Assembly (NCBI RefSeq): GCF_050948175.1
Contig: NC_135201.1
Coordinates: forward strand, 2,666,001-2,730,000
Source of the DNA: Xylocopa sonorina
Lineage: Eukaryota; Arthropoda; Insecta; Hymenoptera; Apidae
DNA length: 64,000 nucleotides
Direction of reading: 5' to 3'
The notes under the pieces were generated by a model. It was given only the letters and a program-made list of their open reading frames with translations. It was not told where the DNA came from and did no database searches. Of the stretch, positions 12,886 to 27,900 are shown in pieces. Numbering within the stretch: position 1 is the stretch's first letter; each line of letters begins with the position of its first letter. A program made the translations under genes and the position numbers.

Positions 12886-15800
12886 CCGTCGAAAACACGT
12901 AGTAAAGCGCGTAATTCGTCGAAGGATTGAAGTTTACATTTCACTCGGTCAACTTATACTCTGAAGTTTATGTTTCCTTCGTTAGCTGCACTCGTATAAT
13001 CTTTTACCCGTTCGTGTCAAAAGCATTAGGTGAATATTAAGCGAAAAGTGTATAAAATAACGCGTACACCTAATGACATGTAACAATATGTAATGTTAGT
13101 ACGAGAGACAAGTCCAAAAAGAGTGAATACTAATTTTACAATTTAGTAACTATTTTTATATTGTAAAGTTATAAAAGGAACAAGTGAAATAGTTGATAAT
13201 GATAGAGAATTGAGAGGTTGAAAAGCAAACAAAAAGATGTAATAATTTTGCACAAGTGCTTTATAATCGCATAGAAAATCTAGTTATTCAACTGTTTCCA
13301 TTCTGTAATTTTTATTAATTGTCTTTTATTAAATAATTCAGCTCGTAGATTTAGCAAAATTTGCAATGTTTCGAGTGCAGCTAGATGGAAGACATTGTTA
13401 AGATAGAACTATGATATTCGTTCAGTGAAATTGACAGTAGAGTGGACGGTATATTGCATAACGAACAGTATAAAAGTGCTTTTATTGTTCATTTTGCTTT
13501 CAATTTTGTCGAATTGACTGTACTAACTCGATTACATTGAAGCAGGTAAATTTGCCATTATTATAGACATTGCTTTAAATTTTGTTCAATCAATCATATT
13601 GTTCTGCCAAAGTGAACCGAATAACTTTGCCTTTAACGTAGATGTATGAAGATGAATGCATGCCACCTATGAGTTTTGCAACCATTTATTTCTTTTTTGT
13701 ATGAAATATAACAAACTTGTGATATATTACATTTTGTATGTGACTCTATAGATAAAGTTGATAACTAGGTCGCAGAGAAATGTTAATAGATACAGACTTA
13801 CAAAATAAGGGCCACGGTTTTATCTCGTTTTTGTTCCTTACGATGTTTAAAAACAATTTAGAGGTCTCAGTATAATTCCCTTTTAGTTAAGATTAGTGGA
13901 ATTCTAGAAATTATATACCTGAAAGAAAGAAACATGTACGTGAACTTTACTTTCGAGCAATCGTGCTGTTTAAATTTTGTAATAATCGTGTTCACGGTTG
14001 CATTGTTGATGATGTATACAAAGTAATTTGAAATTATGCAAATTATCGAATTTAAACATCAAATACATTACTGTATATACTCTTGTTACAATCATAATAA
14101 TTTAATAGATATTGAGACTAATATTATAGTTAGGTGATTTCATGTACTGAAAACAATGAAATGTTAACACACAAATTCAACATTTATTTGCACAATTACG
14201 GGAAAAGATTTTAGCAAATACTTCAACAATGTTTCTTCATTTTCTATTCCTGTTTACATATTTTGTATATAAATATTGAATTTTTATTCGTTGCTCTTTA
14301 TAATACTTTAGCATTTTTAGTTTAAATGTTAAAGGCAATTAGTTACTTTTGTACACAATTGTTTTGTTACAAAAGTTTTTTTTTTTTTTAATTGAAATTA
14401 AACCCTAATATTGAGCGCTTTTCTTTGGGTTAAATATGTATTACTTTTTTGTCGTACTCTCATGTTTGAGTTAAAATTTTTGAAACAGAGAATATAATAT
14501 GAACATTTATTTTTGAGAACCATGAAATTGTGTGATAACATACAAACATAATATATTGTATATCAATTTTTTTAGTCTAGTTAATGAAATAACGAGAAGA
14601 ATTAATATGCTTCCAACATATGTATCAATCAATAACACGCAGGAAACATTTTTTAATAACTTGTTTTTATGTATAGATAGTACATCGTAATGTAACTATT
14701 GTTACATTTGGAAAAAATCATGTCAGGATTGTTTAACTTCGTGCTCTGAATTATTGTTGGTAATATATCTTAGCAATATAAATATAAAGTAATGATAAAT
14801 TTTTCGGGAAATATTAGAAGAATCCAATTAATAAAATTTTATCTTGATATTTTCTCTTAATAATAAAATAGTTTGTAATGAGAAAATGTTAGATAACAAA
14901 AAAGATACACAAGTGTACTTTGAAGGCAAAAGGTTATTAGGTAAAAACAGTAAAATATCCAATATTCATACACATTCCAAGTGCCTATATTGACCATAAG
15001 TCTATTCGTGATGTAAGAGAACTCAATTTTTTAAAAGGAAAACATCAATTCAGCACCAGTTGAACAACCCTGATGTACATTAATTGCATCTATAGTTTGA
15101 TGCTATAATAGCAATGAAGACATAACATTAAGTGGACCAATTAAATTGGCTTACAAATGATCTAACGCACATTGTTTCCTTGCGAATGATCAAGACATGT
15201 ATAAGTTTCAATTAATTTATCCTTGGGTTATTGTTTACTATAAAAACTTTTTTTTTATCAATATACCTTTTATGTTGAACTTGATTTTTAAATACTGCAT
15301 TCGAGTTTAAATTACAAAAAAATTAGTTAATTATTTAATAATATGCGTGTTTGACTGTTCAATATTGTGCAAAATTTAACTTCTTCAAATGTTATTTATT
15401 AATTTTTTGCGAGTTATGATCTTTCATAGAAAGATTCACTTGCTTTTTCATAAAATAAAAGATGACTCGTTTTTTTTAGTATTAAAATGATTCCAGACAT
15501 TTCCCTTTAGTGTTTATACAAAATGCAGATATATGATATTAGAAATACAAAATATATAATATTGGTTAGAATTATTTATTTACTTAATTATATTGCTATT
15601 AGGTTAATAAATGTTGAAACATTAACTCAAGTGATATTTGTTGGCTATTGAATTTAATTGTAACTTTATTTACTATTAATTTGATTTTATATCGATATGA
15701 TTGTCGCTAATACATTGACTGCGGATGGATTTTCTTTCATTAATTATTGCAATATATGTACTTTTGTTTTTGAAAAATTTCTTAGACAAATGTTTTTTCA

Positions 15801-18583
15801 TTTAATAAGATCTTTTCGCAGCAAATGTGTTTAAGCCTTCTACCATAGCTTCTTGACGAATAATAGCAGTTATGGATGAATCTATTAATATCTAGATCAG
15901 TTTTTTCTTACTAGCGAATATATCTGTTAATAGCTCGCAAAAGTTTCAAGTAAATGTAAAAATTGTGCCAAACCTTTTAGATCTTTTTTAGGCGATGTTC
16001 TTGTTCTTTAATAATTTGAAGAACTTTTATTATTGATAATTATGAAACATGGAAATTATAAGTAACTAAATCAGTATTGAACGCGTTAAATTGAACCCAA
16101 TTCTTAGTGTTCAATCAGACATTTTGTAACGTATACACATATGTAAATTTCAGATTTAAAAATTATTGAAGTTTTTTAAATTAGCTTGCACGTGTGTGAT
16201 ATTGATAAATCGTATGTCTTAAGGTTCGAATTTCTTTCTCTAAAATAAGCGTTGATACCATTGAAAGTTGATTTGAAGCACCCAAAGCATGAAATTGTTC
16301 ACTTAACTACGAAATCTAAAGATCTTTAGTAACCTAGTCATATGTTTTCTTTTTAACATTTTTCGATAGAATAAGAGCGAAGGAAATGTCAACGATGTCA
16401 TTCATTAATGCTACAGTATCATATTTTTGCTGTTGCATTATATTGATAATGCTATTTATTATTACTAGTAGCAGTAATAGTAATGATGTATTGTTATTGT
16501 AACTTTTATTGCAAGTGTACTTGTTAATATTGTCGCCTATTAAGATTGTTATTAACAGTTATATTAAATTGCAGCTCAAGAACATTTTTGTAGTCCTGTG
16601 TGACAAAGAGATTGGTTTGGCAAGAGTTGGTGTATGGATTTACTCGCTTCTTCAATTCCATACTCAAACTATCATCCACCATTTCTCTTTTTTACTTGAT
16701 CGTATAATACAATATCTTGCTAATCAAGTAACATGTCATGTTCATAATGTGTTTGAAAGCAACGCTATATCCATCAATGGTACAGCAACAGTACACTTTA
16801 TGATTACGTACATTCGACTTTTGTAGAACAAAATTATCTACGACTATAGGTACAGGTGTCTTCACTTGTTAATCCAGCTTTTTATGTTCATAATTCGTGT
16901 GTCAGCTTTTGACATTCCAACTGTAAATTTACACATTCTCTTTGTCATATAATGACATAATATGGCATGAAAAACTACTTAAATTTTAATTCAATTTAAT
17001 GAAGAAACTCCCTTGAAATATTTACAATAGTAAACATGAGTAAATCAAACTTCAAGCTTTCAGTGAAACCTTAATCTTGATCTCTGATCTAAGTCTGGTT
17101 ATATATGTATATTTTTCTTCGACTATATATTTCGCAATATTGTAAAGTTGTTCTAATTTCTATCATGATATATTTCGTGAACCTACATAAGTTTTGTTTC
17201 CACGTAATGCAATTACAACTGCCCTGAATAATATAATATCTTCCTTTCTTTTCTTAGTTATTTTATTCAGTGATGCAAATAAGCAATTAATTATTTTCTT
17301 GTATTATTATGAGTCATTCTGACTTGTGTTTGCATATTACTACTTCTTTCATTATTATTACTTTTATTGTGAATAACAATGTTACTGTTTCTTGTACCAA
17401 TTACCTATACTTATTCAACAGCAATTATATTATTGTATATACAGTAATCATTAATTACTTCCGTATCCATACATTATGGGTAGAATTATTATACTATCTT
17501 GTTAGCTATATTTTATTTTTTATCGAACATTTTATATTGCAACTTATACTGTGGCTGTTTTCTGCATCTAGATAAAAACCGATGCTAAGGATCTCAAATT
17601 CGTTAGATTAAAAAACTTGTAAAAGAAGAAATGGAATATTTAAATACGCAGCAAATAACATTTTCTTGTAGTATGTATACGAAACTTGTAAATTCAACGT
17701 AGACAGCATTGTAGGTACATCCCATCACTTTTGTACACAAATCTTGTCACATTTAACTCGGACAACTATTGGATATATCGAATATGATAGAACCTATTAA
17801 AGAATTATGTATACATATACAAAGCAGAAAAAGAACATTTCGTGATTGAAGCATCTCACAAAGCTGCGATTTTTATAAGGTACATATATATATGTTTACT
17901 GATTATAGGGATTTAGAAGAAGTTAGCTTAAAACGATTAATGTGATTTTATTTCAATTTCTAACGTGTACAAACTCAATTATACCCTATGTACATATAAA
18001 TCGACTTATCTGCCGAAAATACAATGTAAAATTATTGTCCATTCGCTATCATTTATTTCAATTCTTTACAACTATTCCTAAGTGTTTTTATGTATCCCTT
18101 TGTACATTTAAAGTAGGAGAGTATTATATTTCGAGCATGGTAAATGAAACATCTACAGCTGATGTAAGAAAGGAACCAAAGATATAGAATACAATAAATT
18201 TGTAATAATTTAAATATACAGCAAATACCTTCTTCGCGAAATACACGCTGTAGAAAATACAAAAAAAAAAGCACAAATATATAGAAGATTTAGCATCAAG
18301 TGTATGTGTTCGCGTGCGTATAGTTTGACTGAACAAAATTACATTATCAAGCAATATCACTTTTGTTCGGTCAAGCGATGGATATCCCTAAACTTGAATG
18401 AAAAATTTCGAATGTAGATTGGGAAATTATTTAGTATGCATTTTGAAATAAAAGCAGGGAAAAGTAATAGCTTTATAGAGGAATTACAGTATCAGACGTC
18501 TTGTCAAAACAAGAAATTCAGTTATCCAAATAGGACGTCAATTTTGATCTTCTTTTCTTTTAAATCATTCGCTGTATTTCTTT
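12886..18583. other. AT-rich spacer and probable 3' UTR sequence
   Basis: The interval lies between the stop of the polo-like kinase (+) and the stop of fibulin (-), so the two genes converge on it. It contains only short, low-complexity open frames and many ATTTA-type stretches. It probably holds the 3' untranslated parts of both genes. I could not fix their poly(A) sites, since AATAAA-like strings are too common in such AT-rich DNA. I see no RNA gene and no mobile element. Confidence 0.6.
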
Positions 18584-18992
18584 TCAAAATTCATATTCAG
18601 AGACGAAAATAAAAAGTTTTGCTACGATGCTTCCATCGAATATACGGTTGCGATAAAGTTCCATATTTAAATTCAATTCGATTTCCTGAGGGCCCTGTAT
18701 GCTTTGCGTCATCACCAAAACAGCTTGCGATGGTTCCGGCCTTTTCAGAGCGAAACATGATTCTGTGACGCGTTGCACACCGAGTGGTGCTCGCACGTTT
18801 ACCAATGCCATGTTGAACTGCGATGTCAAGCCTGGCACGTAATGCCGATGCTGCATTTTGAACAGTTCCTCCGGTCTGTTAGGCGCAATCGGATACATGC
18901 TGACAAGACTGATGAAGTTGAACGAATAAGAAGACGGCTGTCTGATGCACTCCAGATCGTTGATGTAACAACGTGACGATTTCACACACCGA
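18584..18992 (-). other. Fibulin C-terminal module exon
   Basis: The last exon encodes the whole C-terminal module, about 135 residues, ending EYEF and then TGA. It starts with the cysteine pattern CVKSSRC...LEC and continues into a beta-rich, cysteine-poor region with a late VTESCF. This is the arrangement of the fibulin-type module, which separates fibulins from other EGF-rich matrix proteins. The acceptor at 18993-18994 completes the Asn codon begun in the previous exon. Confidence 0.75.
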
Positions 18993-21900
18993 CTACAATC
19001 ACAATATTTCATTAATTGACAGGATTATACAACGAACCATTGCACTGTGCAGAGTTAGAAATGGTAGAAATCCCTAAAGTCTTGTTAATTTGCTTTCAAC
19101 AATCCGTATTTAGCTTAGTTTTTATTCGACAAACGTTACTTTAATTGTTTGGATATCAGAATTGAAGAACGAGTATTTTTTAACTGGAAAGTAGATCGAT
19201 AAGAAATATATTGCTCACTTGATTTGTTCACGGTCCCGATGATATCCTGCCGGACAATTTATTTTATTGCAACGAAAACTACCTCTAGTGTTGTGACAAA
19301 TTTCATCAGCTCCTGTACAGATTTGTCCCATTTTGCATTCGTCGATATCTGAAAAAGGAACAGCGAACGATTAATCATTTTAAAAGGCATAACCGTGATC
19401 ACGTCTTTATGACGAGTTACGATCGTACGAGTTTGAAGGACAGGAAGAGCAATTTGGGATTCAACGAATGGCCCAGTTTTTCGACTACTAGGTCAAGTGC
19501 AGATTGTAGCACGTAATTGCATGATGACGAAGATGAAACACGCTTTAATAAACGGCTAAGAGTGCCAACGGTATATGTAACATTTTAGCACTTTAATCTA
19601 CCAAGTGAAGTAAACCAATTTTTGCATAATCTTAAGTCTTAAAGATGTTAGACGTGGCATGAATTTTTGTGCTAATTTGAGACATCTATTACCTTCGCAT
19701 ACACGGCCGTTGAGGGTGTAACCGGTGGGACATTTGCAAGTATAACTTCCTGGTGTGTTCTCACAAATTCCTATACACAAGTTGTTATTTTTGAACTCTG
19801 TGCATTCATCGATATCCGTGCAGGAACGATTATCGGGATTTAGCCTGAATCCATTGTTACAAATACACGCGTAACTACCCCATACATTCTGACACGTGTG
19901 TTGGCACAAATTAGGTGTACGTTCACACTCGTTGATATCCTAAAATGTTGAATACGAAATGTAGGAAATAATTTAATTGTTGAACGTCTTTACGCAGGAT
20001 CTTTCCTTTAGAAAAAGTGAATGATAAAGTTTAAGGAAAGTTAGAATATTTTATTACTTTTATATAGCTTTAGAAGCAATCTAATTGAATAATAATTAGT
20101 ACAACTTACCTGGCAACCGTCACCAGACATACCGCCAACATTTTCGAAGCCACTTTTACAGACGCATCGGTAGGATCCAACAGTATTCTCGCAAGTACCG
20201 GTTTTCCCGCAAATATTACCGTAGAAGCTGCATTCGTCGATATCGACGCAGTCCTTGTTCGGTCCAACGACGTGTCCGGGTGGACAACTGCAAACGTAAC
20301 CACCCAATCTGTTCTCGCAAGTCTGATCTCGAGTGCATTTGTGAGTGCCTTCCGCGCACTCGTCGATGTCCACACAGTATTGGCCTGATACCGGGTCTAA
20401 TGTAAATCCATTGCCACAGATCACTCTGGACATGCATCTGAAATTGAAACATTGATTATTTGAGAACACCTAACACCTCTTGAGTTGGTTAAAAGGTCTA
20501 CACAATTACATCTTTAATATACATAAATTAATTACCAACATTAAGTTCACAACAATAATGTTTGTTAACCACAATGAAGCTGTTAAATGCGCATAGCAAT
20601 ATACCTGTAAGATCCAATGATGTTGATACATCGCGTTGTTCTAGGACAAAGATTCGGATTTTGCTGACATTCGTCGATATCCACGCATGTTCCCCCAAAA
20701 CCGGGTTCGAACCCTTGCGGGCAACTGTAAGGTCTCTGAAGGGTTATCGAAGTAGGAATAACTGGTGCTAAAGTTGGCCTGGTCACTGTAAGCGCTGTAG
20801 TCTTGATAGTTGTTCGTTTAGTGGTTGTAGTTGGCTTTGGGGTTGTCGTAGTTTGAACTTGAGCCTGCGAGACAGGCTTACGTGGATTCCGATCGCATCG
20901 ATAAGAACCGAGCGTGTTCCTGCAATGATAATCGCCTACGCAATCATGTGTACCCAGCAGACATTCGTCGTCGTCCTCGCAGATCTCAGTGGCGGCGTTT
21001 AGAGTGTACCCTGTACCACATGATAGATAACGAGTGCAGGTGTAACTACCAATAGTGTTGTCGCATCTCTGCCCTACCGAGCAATTATCTTCCTGTAGCA
21101 GAACAATGTTACATTACACTCAGACGTGAGTTTGACCGTAAATCCATAATAATTGTACCTCTTATTACGATGGTTACAAATGATTACCTGCATTTGGCAC
21201 TCATTAATGTCCACGCAAGCTTGTGTTAAATTTTCACGTCTGAAACCAGTCTTGCAAATGCAATTGTAACTTCCCATGGTATTAACGCACTCCTCGTTAC
21301 TGCTACACGCGTCCTCTATTTCACGACACTCGTTGATGTCAACGCAACGATTTTTAATAAGTCTTGTACCGGGATTGCATTTTTGGTTTGGTGGTGCTGA
21401 TGCAGCTGTCGTAACTGGTTTTCTGGTGATCGGTTTCGGTGCTTTCGCGCAGCTATAACCGCCTGGTTGGTTGTAGCAAATCTCACTTCCGCAAGAATGC
21501 AAACCTTCCGCACACTCATCGACATCTGTGAAATATTGTAACGATTAATCTGTTTGAAGATTGTACAATTTTTTGCGCACATAAAATACGCAGACAACGA
21601 AGCATGTCACAAGTGACGGTTCAGTATTCGAAAAAAAATAACAACATAACATATGCATCTTAACAAGACAGTTCAAACTTCATACAAATGGTACAGTATG
21701 TTTCGCATGCAATAAGCAAGCACACGTGCCGTCGTAAATTATTTTTCACTACATTAAGCTTTAAACGTTTCACTAAAAACATTTTAATTTCCACCCTGAA
21801 AAAGAATTATAAATTGTTGCGAATTAATTCGTGTGAATTATAAGTTACTGAGTTACTCTATTTATTTTACACTACTCCAAATTAACTCTAAGGTTTAAAG

Positions 21901-24900
21901 AAACTAGAAACTTGTTATATCGTACGCTTGATTGAATCTAAAGAAGAGGTTCACAATGTTGAGGGTAACATACAAGTCATTGTGTACAAAATTTATCCAT
22001 GTGCACTTCCAGATATCATTATGGCCAAATTTAATTAAAAAAATACCACATTTAAATATATACCTGCACATTTCCTTAGTACCTGATGATATTTAAAGCC
22101 TGTAGGACAGGCAGGTCTCGCACGACGGTGTTGTGCAAACGATGTAGGCCTTTCGCACCTAATATGAGAAAATAAAACGAAAAATATATTGTCCATCGTT
22201 TCTTGGCATAAGAATATTTTACATCTGTGAGATAGTTAAAAATATATTATATCTGTAAAAAGATAGCAAACGTTTGAACGATGAGAGTTAATATTGTAGA
22301 GTGTGAATGGTTTTTTGGTGTCTGACTGGGTATGCGTGAAAACTTTGGATGATAGGATGTTTAGAAGGAAATAAATAGAATAACCGCATGCGATTGAGTT
22401 CAAGAGGATTAAATGCGAAATAAGAGCGTTTGCAATAGGATCGTGTGACTGAGAATGATGAGGGTAGCATGGACATGAGGAATGCATGGGTGAATTGTTT
22501 CTCCTGCTTGGTAGGTATTTCCTACAATATTAAGTAGATAAAATTAACACGCAGTACCTGTAACTGCCACGTAGATTGATACACTTTTCAGAAAGTCTAG
22601 AATCGCATTTGTATTGACCAGTAGCGCATTCGTCGATGTCCTCGCATCGTTTAGTAGCTAAAGAGAACTCGTAGCCCGCTTGGCAAGAAGGTAATCTGGT
22701 CAGGCATTCGAAGGTGCCGTTTTTATTCACACAATATTGGTGCAACTCTAGTCGACAAGTGTGTAGATTCTCTAAGCACTCGTCGATATCGACACAATTG
22801 CCATCGAAAGAGCGCTTGTAGCCGGTGCTGCATGGCGGTATCAGCCTGCAGGTAAAAGAGCCGTTTGTGTTGACGCACTGGTGAGTGCCTTGCGGGCAAT
22901 CGTGCCTGCCCAAAAGACACTCGTCGACGTCTTGACAGCCTTTCGTCGCCGTATTAAAATACCAGCCAGAGGTACAGAGTGGTAAACACTCGAAACTGCC
23001 TGGTAAATTACGACACTGTTCGTAATCTCGGCAAGGCGCATTGACTGCGCATTCATCAACGTCCACGCATTCTCCATTCCTCATGTTTTTTGTGTATCCG
23101 TTTGCACATGGCTCGGAAAACAGGTAATCATTGATATTCTGCAAAATTGTGTCAAGATAAAACGTCAATCCCACAGATAAATAACGGTTGAAAACTTTTA
23201 GGAGATTATAACAGCCATTGGGAGAAATAGAAAATGTTAAGACTAACAAATATAGAGTTCAACAGAATTTACAAAGAAATTAGATCTATTAAATAGAAGA
23301 TGGATAGATTTGTTTAATTGTGACATAACATTTTTATAGTTATAGCTTTTTGAATCTATTTGGAGAAGCAATGATGAGCCTTTAAATGTCAAAGTAGTTA
23401 TTACGCTTTACAGCATGTGGAAACAATATAACACGGTCGTAAACTCCGTCAAACATGGAAGAACCCTAATTATGGCAACATAGAACGATAAACCTCGTTA
23501 GGCTGCTCTATATTGCTCCCACTAACTATATTTCTGTCAATTCCCTTGTTGGAACACTTGGTAATCTTCTGATTGTGTTACGGTCGCAATATATTTTAAT
23601 CTAATTTACATTTCCTCGTCCTATGCATCTCTCAACGATAACTCGCATTTAAAACAATTTTCCCATTAAAAGGATTAATATTTGACCGTTGATTAAACAT
23701 CTTTCAGCACTCTGAATAAAAGTTATACCTCCTAAAAGTCTTAAACTATTGAAAACCTATATGAAATATCTTTATTGTACGTGTACTCATGATTAATCAT
23801 TAATACCTGCAATTTATTGCTCCTTTTATAAGTTAGCGATCTATTAGTTGTTGCGGAATTTGTCCTAAACATTTCACAGGAATAAGAACCGTTCGTGTTG
23901 ATACAGTAATGTGTCGAGATATTGCAAGAGTGTAATCCAAGCGCACATTCGTTTACATCTTGACAAGATTCCTCGATTCTATTCAGGTAGTAATTGTTAT
24001 TAGTTGGCTTAAAGCCGGGTGGACACGTTGGTGAACATCTGTATCCACCGTCGAAGTTCAGGCATCGTTCACCCATTCCACAATTCGATAAACCATTGCT
24101 ACATTCGTCGATATCTGTGGAAAGAAGAAATTTTAACGAAATTTAAATCATTTCTTAAAAAGCTTTGAAACGTGCACAAAATTTTAGTATTCCCGCACCA
24201 ATGCAACGTAAACTTCGTCGATCAAAAACAAATCCCACGTCGCAAACCACCGTTTGATTAACTGTGGTCTTTGGATAACCAGTGGTCTTTGAAGAGATTG
24301 GAGCTTGTGACATGTATCCACTATTATACGAATAAGTGTAACTGTTTTCATGTTTTTTATTGAAATTGGCATTTTCCTTGGTGGTTAAAATTTCTTCGCA
24401 TCTGATTAAATAAAATTCATCAATAGTTTGTTAAAAAAAACCTTTGATTGAGAGGTTCGTGTAGGATTAAAAAGACATACCTGTAACTGCCAATTTCGTT
24501 GATGCAACGCTCGTTCGGTTCACAAGAATGCAATCGTTCTCTGCATTCGTCCACATCAATGCATCCTAGTTTAGAGTCATTCGTCGACTTATATCCCGCG
24601 GGACAGATCAATGACTTTCTGTCGATCGCTAATTGAGTTGTAGAAATATTTACAGACACGCACTTGTAACTACCTATTGTATTTACGCAAGTCCTATTTG
24701 AATCCAGGCAAGGATTATTGGGCCCAACGCATTCGTCCACATCTGCAGATATAAGATATCAATTAATACAATTTATAGAATTTATACGGGAGACTTCTAG
24801 CAAATTAATATGTTAATCAGATTAAATGAAATACAAGATCGAAAATTGAAGGTACCAGAAAAAATGATATGGTATTGGTAAATATGGATAACTTTAAACG

Positions 24901-27900
24901 TATATTAGTCATTTTTATTATCTTCTATTATTTTGTACAAATAAAACCGAGAAGATTCTTACTCACATGCAGACATAATATAATCTGAATTGATAGTAAC
25001 GCACGGACGAGTGTTCAAACTAAATTAAATTTCCAGACATTCGATTAATTAGTTAAGATGAGGAAGCTGGCTGTCAATTACAGATATGTTTGTATTTGCA
25101 TGCACATACCTAATAGAAAAAGTTGAGAATATCACAAGCAGGAAACCTTGCTGTTCCATCATTATTTAATATGTTAATCACACTAATAAAGCGTGGAATA
25201 ATCAAGGATACTTACCGTTACAGGTACCCAAATTGGCATTGTAGGCAAATCCTTTATCACATTTTGTATCACATTCATAGCCACCTTCAATATTGCGACA
25301 TTCCTCCGTGTCTTCCAGGCAACTATGAATGTGTTCAGCGCATTCATTCACATCTAAAGCCAGAAATTAATTCATTTCACATTTACACTTAAGTGTACTT
25401 AAACTTATACGGTTTAACTTTCTACTGTACCTTCGCATTTTTGCAATAATTTATCGTATTTAAATCCAGCAGGGCAGGAATTATTGCCTACCATTTTCAG
25501 GCAACTGAAACTACCCTGCGTGTTGACGCAGAACTTTCTATTCGCAGGGCATGGTTCTGGTAATTTAAGACACTCGTCGATGTCTGGAATTTAATAGCCG
25601 TGCGTTTATAAAATAGAAGAATTTCATTATATGTTAATTCTAATTTATTAGTAAAAGTTATATATATAATTTATAGATATATCATTTTTTACAAAGAACT
25701 GTATATTCCGTTCAAAACTGAAGACTCCACTTTGTCTCGTAAACACTGTTAGCAATTGCTAGGTACGATACCGAAGATAATTGCAAAGGAAACGACGCAT
25801 ATTTGAAAGAGAATTATCGTCATCTTAACGCTTTTTACACATTCTCCTATCTATCGAAAAAGTCATTGCTACTTTATTTGCATTCAGCCGTCATGACTGT
25901 ATCAGAAATGCACGATTCGACAAGTTATGAAAATTTACAATTCCGTGTAAATATAAAATCTACATAATCGCAAGAGACAAAATCCTGGAGATCAACACTT
26001 TTGAAATACCAATATTTGCTTTTCAGCTGTGAAGGAGAAGTTGGTTGAAACTTACAATTGCGCGAGTGTGCATTAAGAATTTCTCTAGTCTAAAAGATTT
26101 ATGTGAAGAAACAATATTAAAAATAGAAATTGCACAGAAAATTATCCAGGATGGACTAAAAAATTGAACAACTTTGAAATGGAACATATTCATTTAAAAT
26201 GGATTATTTATACCTATGCAAAGGCCTGCAGCAGGTTCCCATTGGTATCCAGGAGGACAATTCTCGTACGAAACGGTGTTGTAGGTATCCTTTGATGCAC
26301 ACACGTAAGATCCTATAGTGTTCTCGCAACGACCAGGGCATATTCTTTTTTCTATACACTCGTTCACGTCTAAGCAGTGGACACGTAATGCCAACAAAGG
26401 TAACCATGGGCACAAGCAATAAATCACAGCGCAAGATCACAAAAGCTCATGTTAAGCACGTATAAATTATGCTTGTGAACGAACTTGAGACTTGGAAGAC
26501 AAACAAAATTCAAATAATGCCGAAACATATTAAAAACGAGGAGAAAAAAAGACGCAAGCGATTTGAATGGCGTGAATGATTATTCAAATTCATTACCGAA
26601 TGATTGTACATTTCAGAAATTAACAGGCGATCAAATATTTGATTGTTAATCGTCAGAGAACTGTTGGTCGACGTTTAAGAGAAATTCAATGTTTCCTTTA
26701 TACTCACCGTCGCAAACCTGAGTACCAGTATTGTAACGATAACCAACAGGGCAAAGAGGTGAATACTCATCGCTTTCAATTGGAACAGTGGTACCTTTGC
26801 TTCCTGGTGATTCTGGAATACAAGAATGTTTATCGTTTGCTAATACATAACCGGGATCGCAACTGCACGTAACTGCCACTCCATTATCCGTGCAACGTTG
26901 CTCGCATGGATTGCTCGATTTGCACCTACAATATACACAGTAATCAGTAAACTTAATATTGAATTTGGAAATATTTTAAAAATATTTCTCTACACCTGTC
27001 GGTCGGCAGATCTTGTCTACAGGTTTTCCCGTCTTCCAATAAGGTGAAACCTTTGCGACATTTACAATAATAAGATCCTGGCGTAGGAACACAAATGTCA
27101 GAGCACAGTAACCCCTTCATGATCTGGCAAATATCATCCAGCGCTGAAAATTAATGTTTATATGCTATTCTAGTATGTATCATTGTGTTCTAATGATCAA
27201 TGAAATATTTTCAGCGTTCGTTACACACGGGGTGTGGGTATGGATGGAGAATACGTCGAATCTGACGTCTGAGTCGATAACGACGAAGTTGAGGATGTCT
27301 GCGACGAAGCCGAAGACGTCGAGTCTGATGTCTGAGTCGATAACGACGAAGTTGAGGATGTCTGCGACGAAGTCGAAAACGTCGATGAGGAGGAAGTTGA
27401 ATCGGTGTCACTCGTTTCACTCGATGATGTGTCATCTGTTGTAAAAGTGGTCGACGTAGGGGTAAGCGACGAAGTAGTAGTCGGTGAGGCTTCGTGGCAG
27501 CATTCCAAAAATGCTGGATCCCATGGATCTCCAAACGTGAATTTCTTAAAAGCGCATCCCTGTCCCATAGATCCGGTTAAGATACCTGCATTAAGATTTA
27601 AGATTAAAATCGATCAGTCATGAGTCAGTTTATCGTACATTTCATACCTGAAATCACAAGGAAATTCGTGTTAAATATTTTTTAAATAAGCGGGTGACTG
27701 ACATTAATTAAACTTGAGGATATATATGAGAATTTGTTGTACAAGTGTAAAGAAAGAAAAAGTAATAATATTAAATATTATTGATAAGATCAAGTAGAAA
27801 TAGGAGGTGTTGCAGTTTCAATTGGTATTTAATTGTCATGATTAAGTATTATTAGTATGGCTGTAGATAATAAAAAAATGGTTAAAATGCAGATTACCCA

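Noticed and set aside
20690..20725. GGGTTCGAACCC, like a tRNA T-loop
   Set aside because: It lies inside a fibulin coding exon, and no acceptor or anticodon stems surround it.
27154..27568. Open frames on the plus strand across the fibulin linker
   Set aside because: Antisense shadows of the 63-bp repeat; the minus frame is in phase with the neighbouring fibulin exons.
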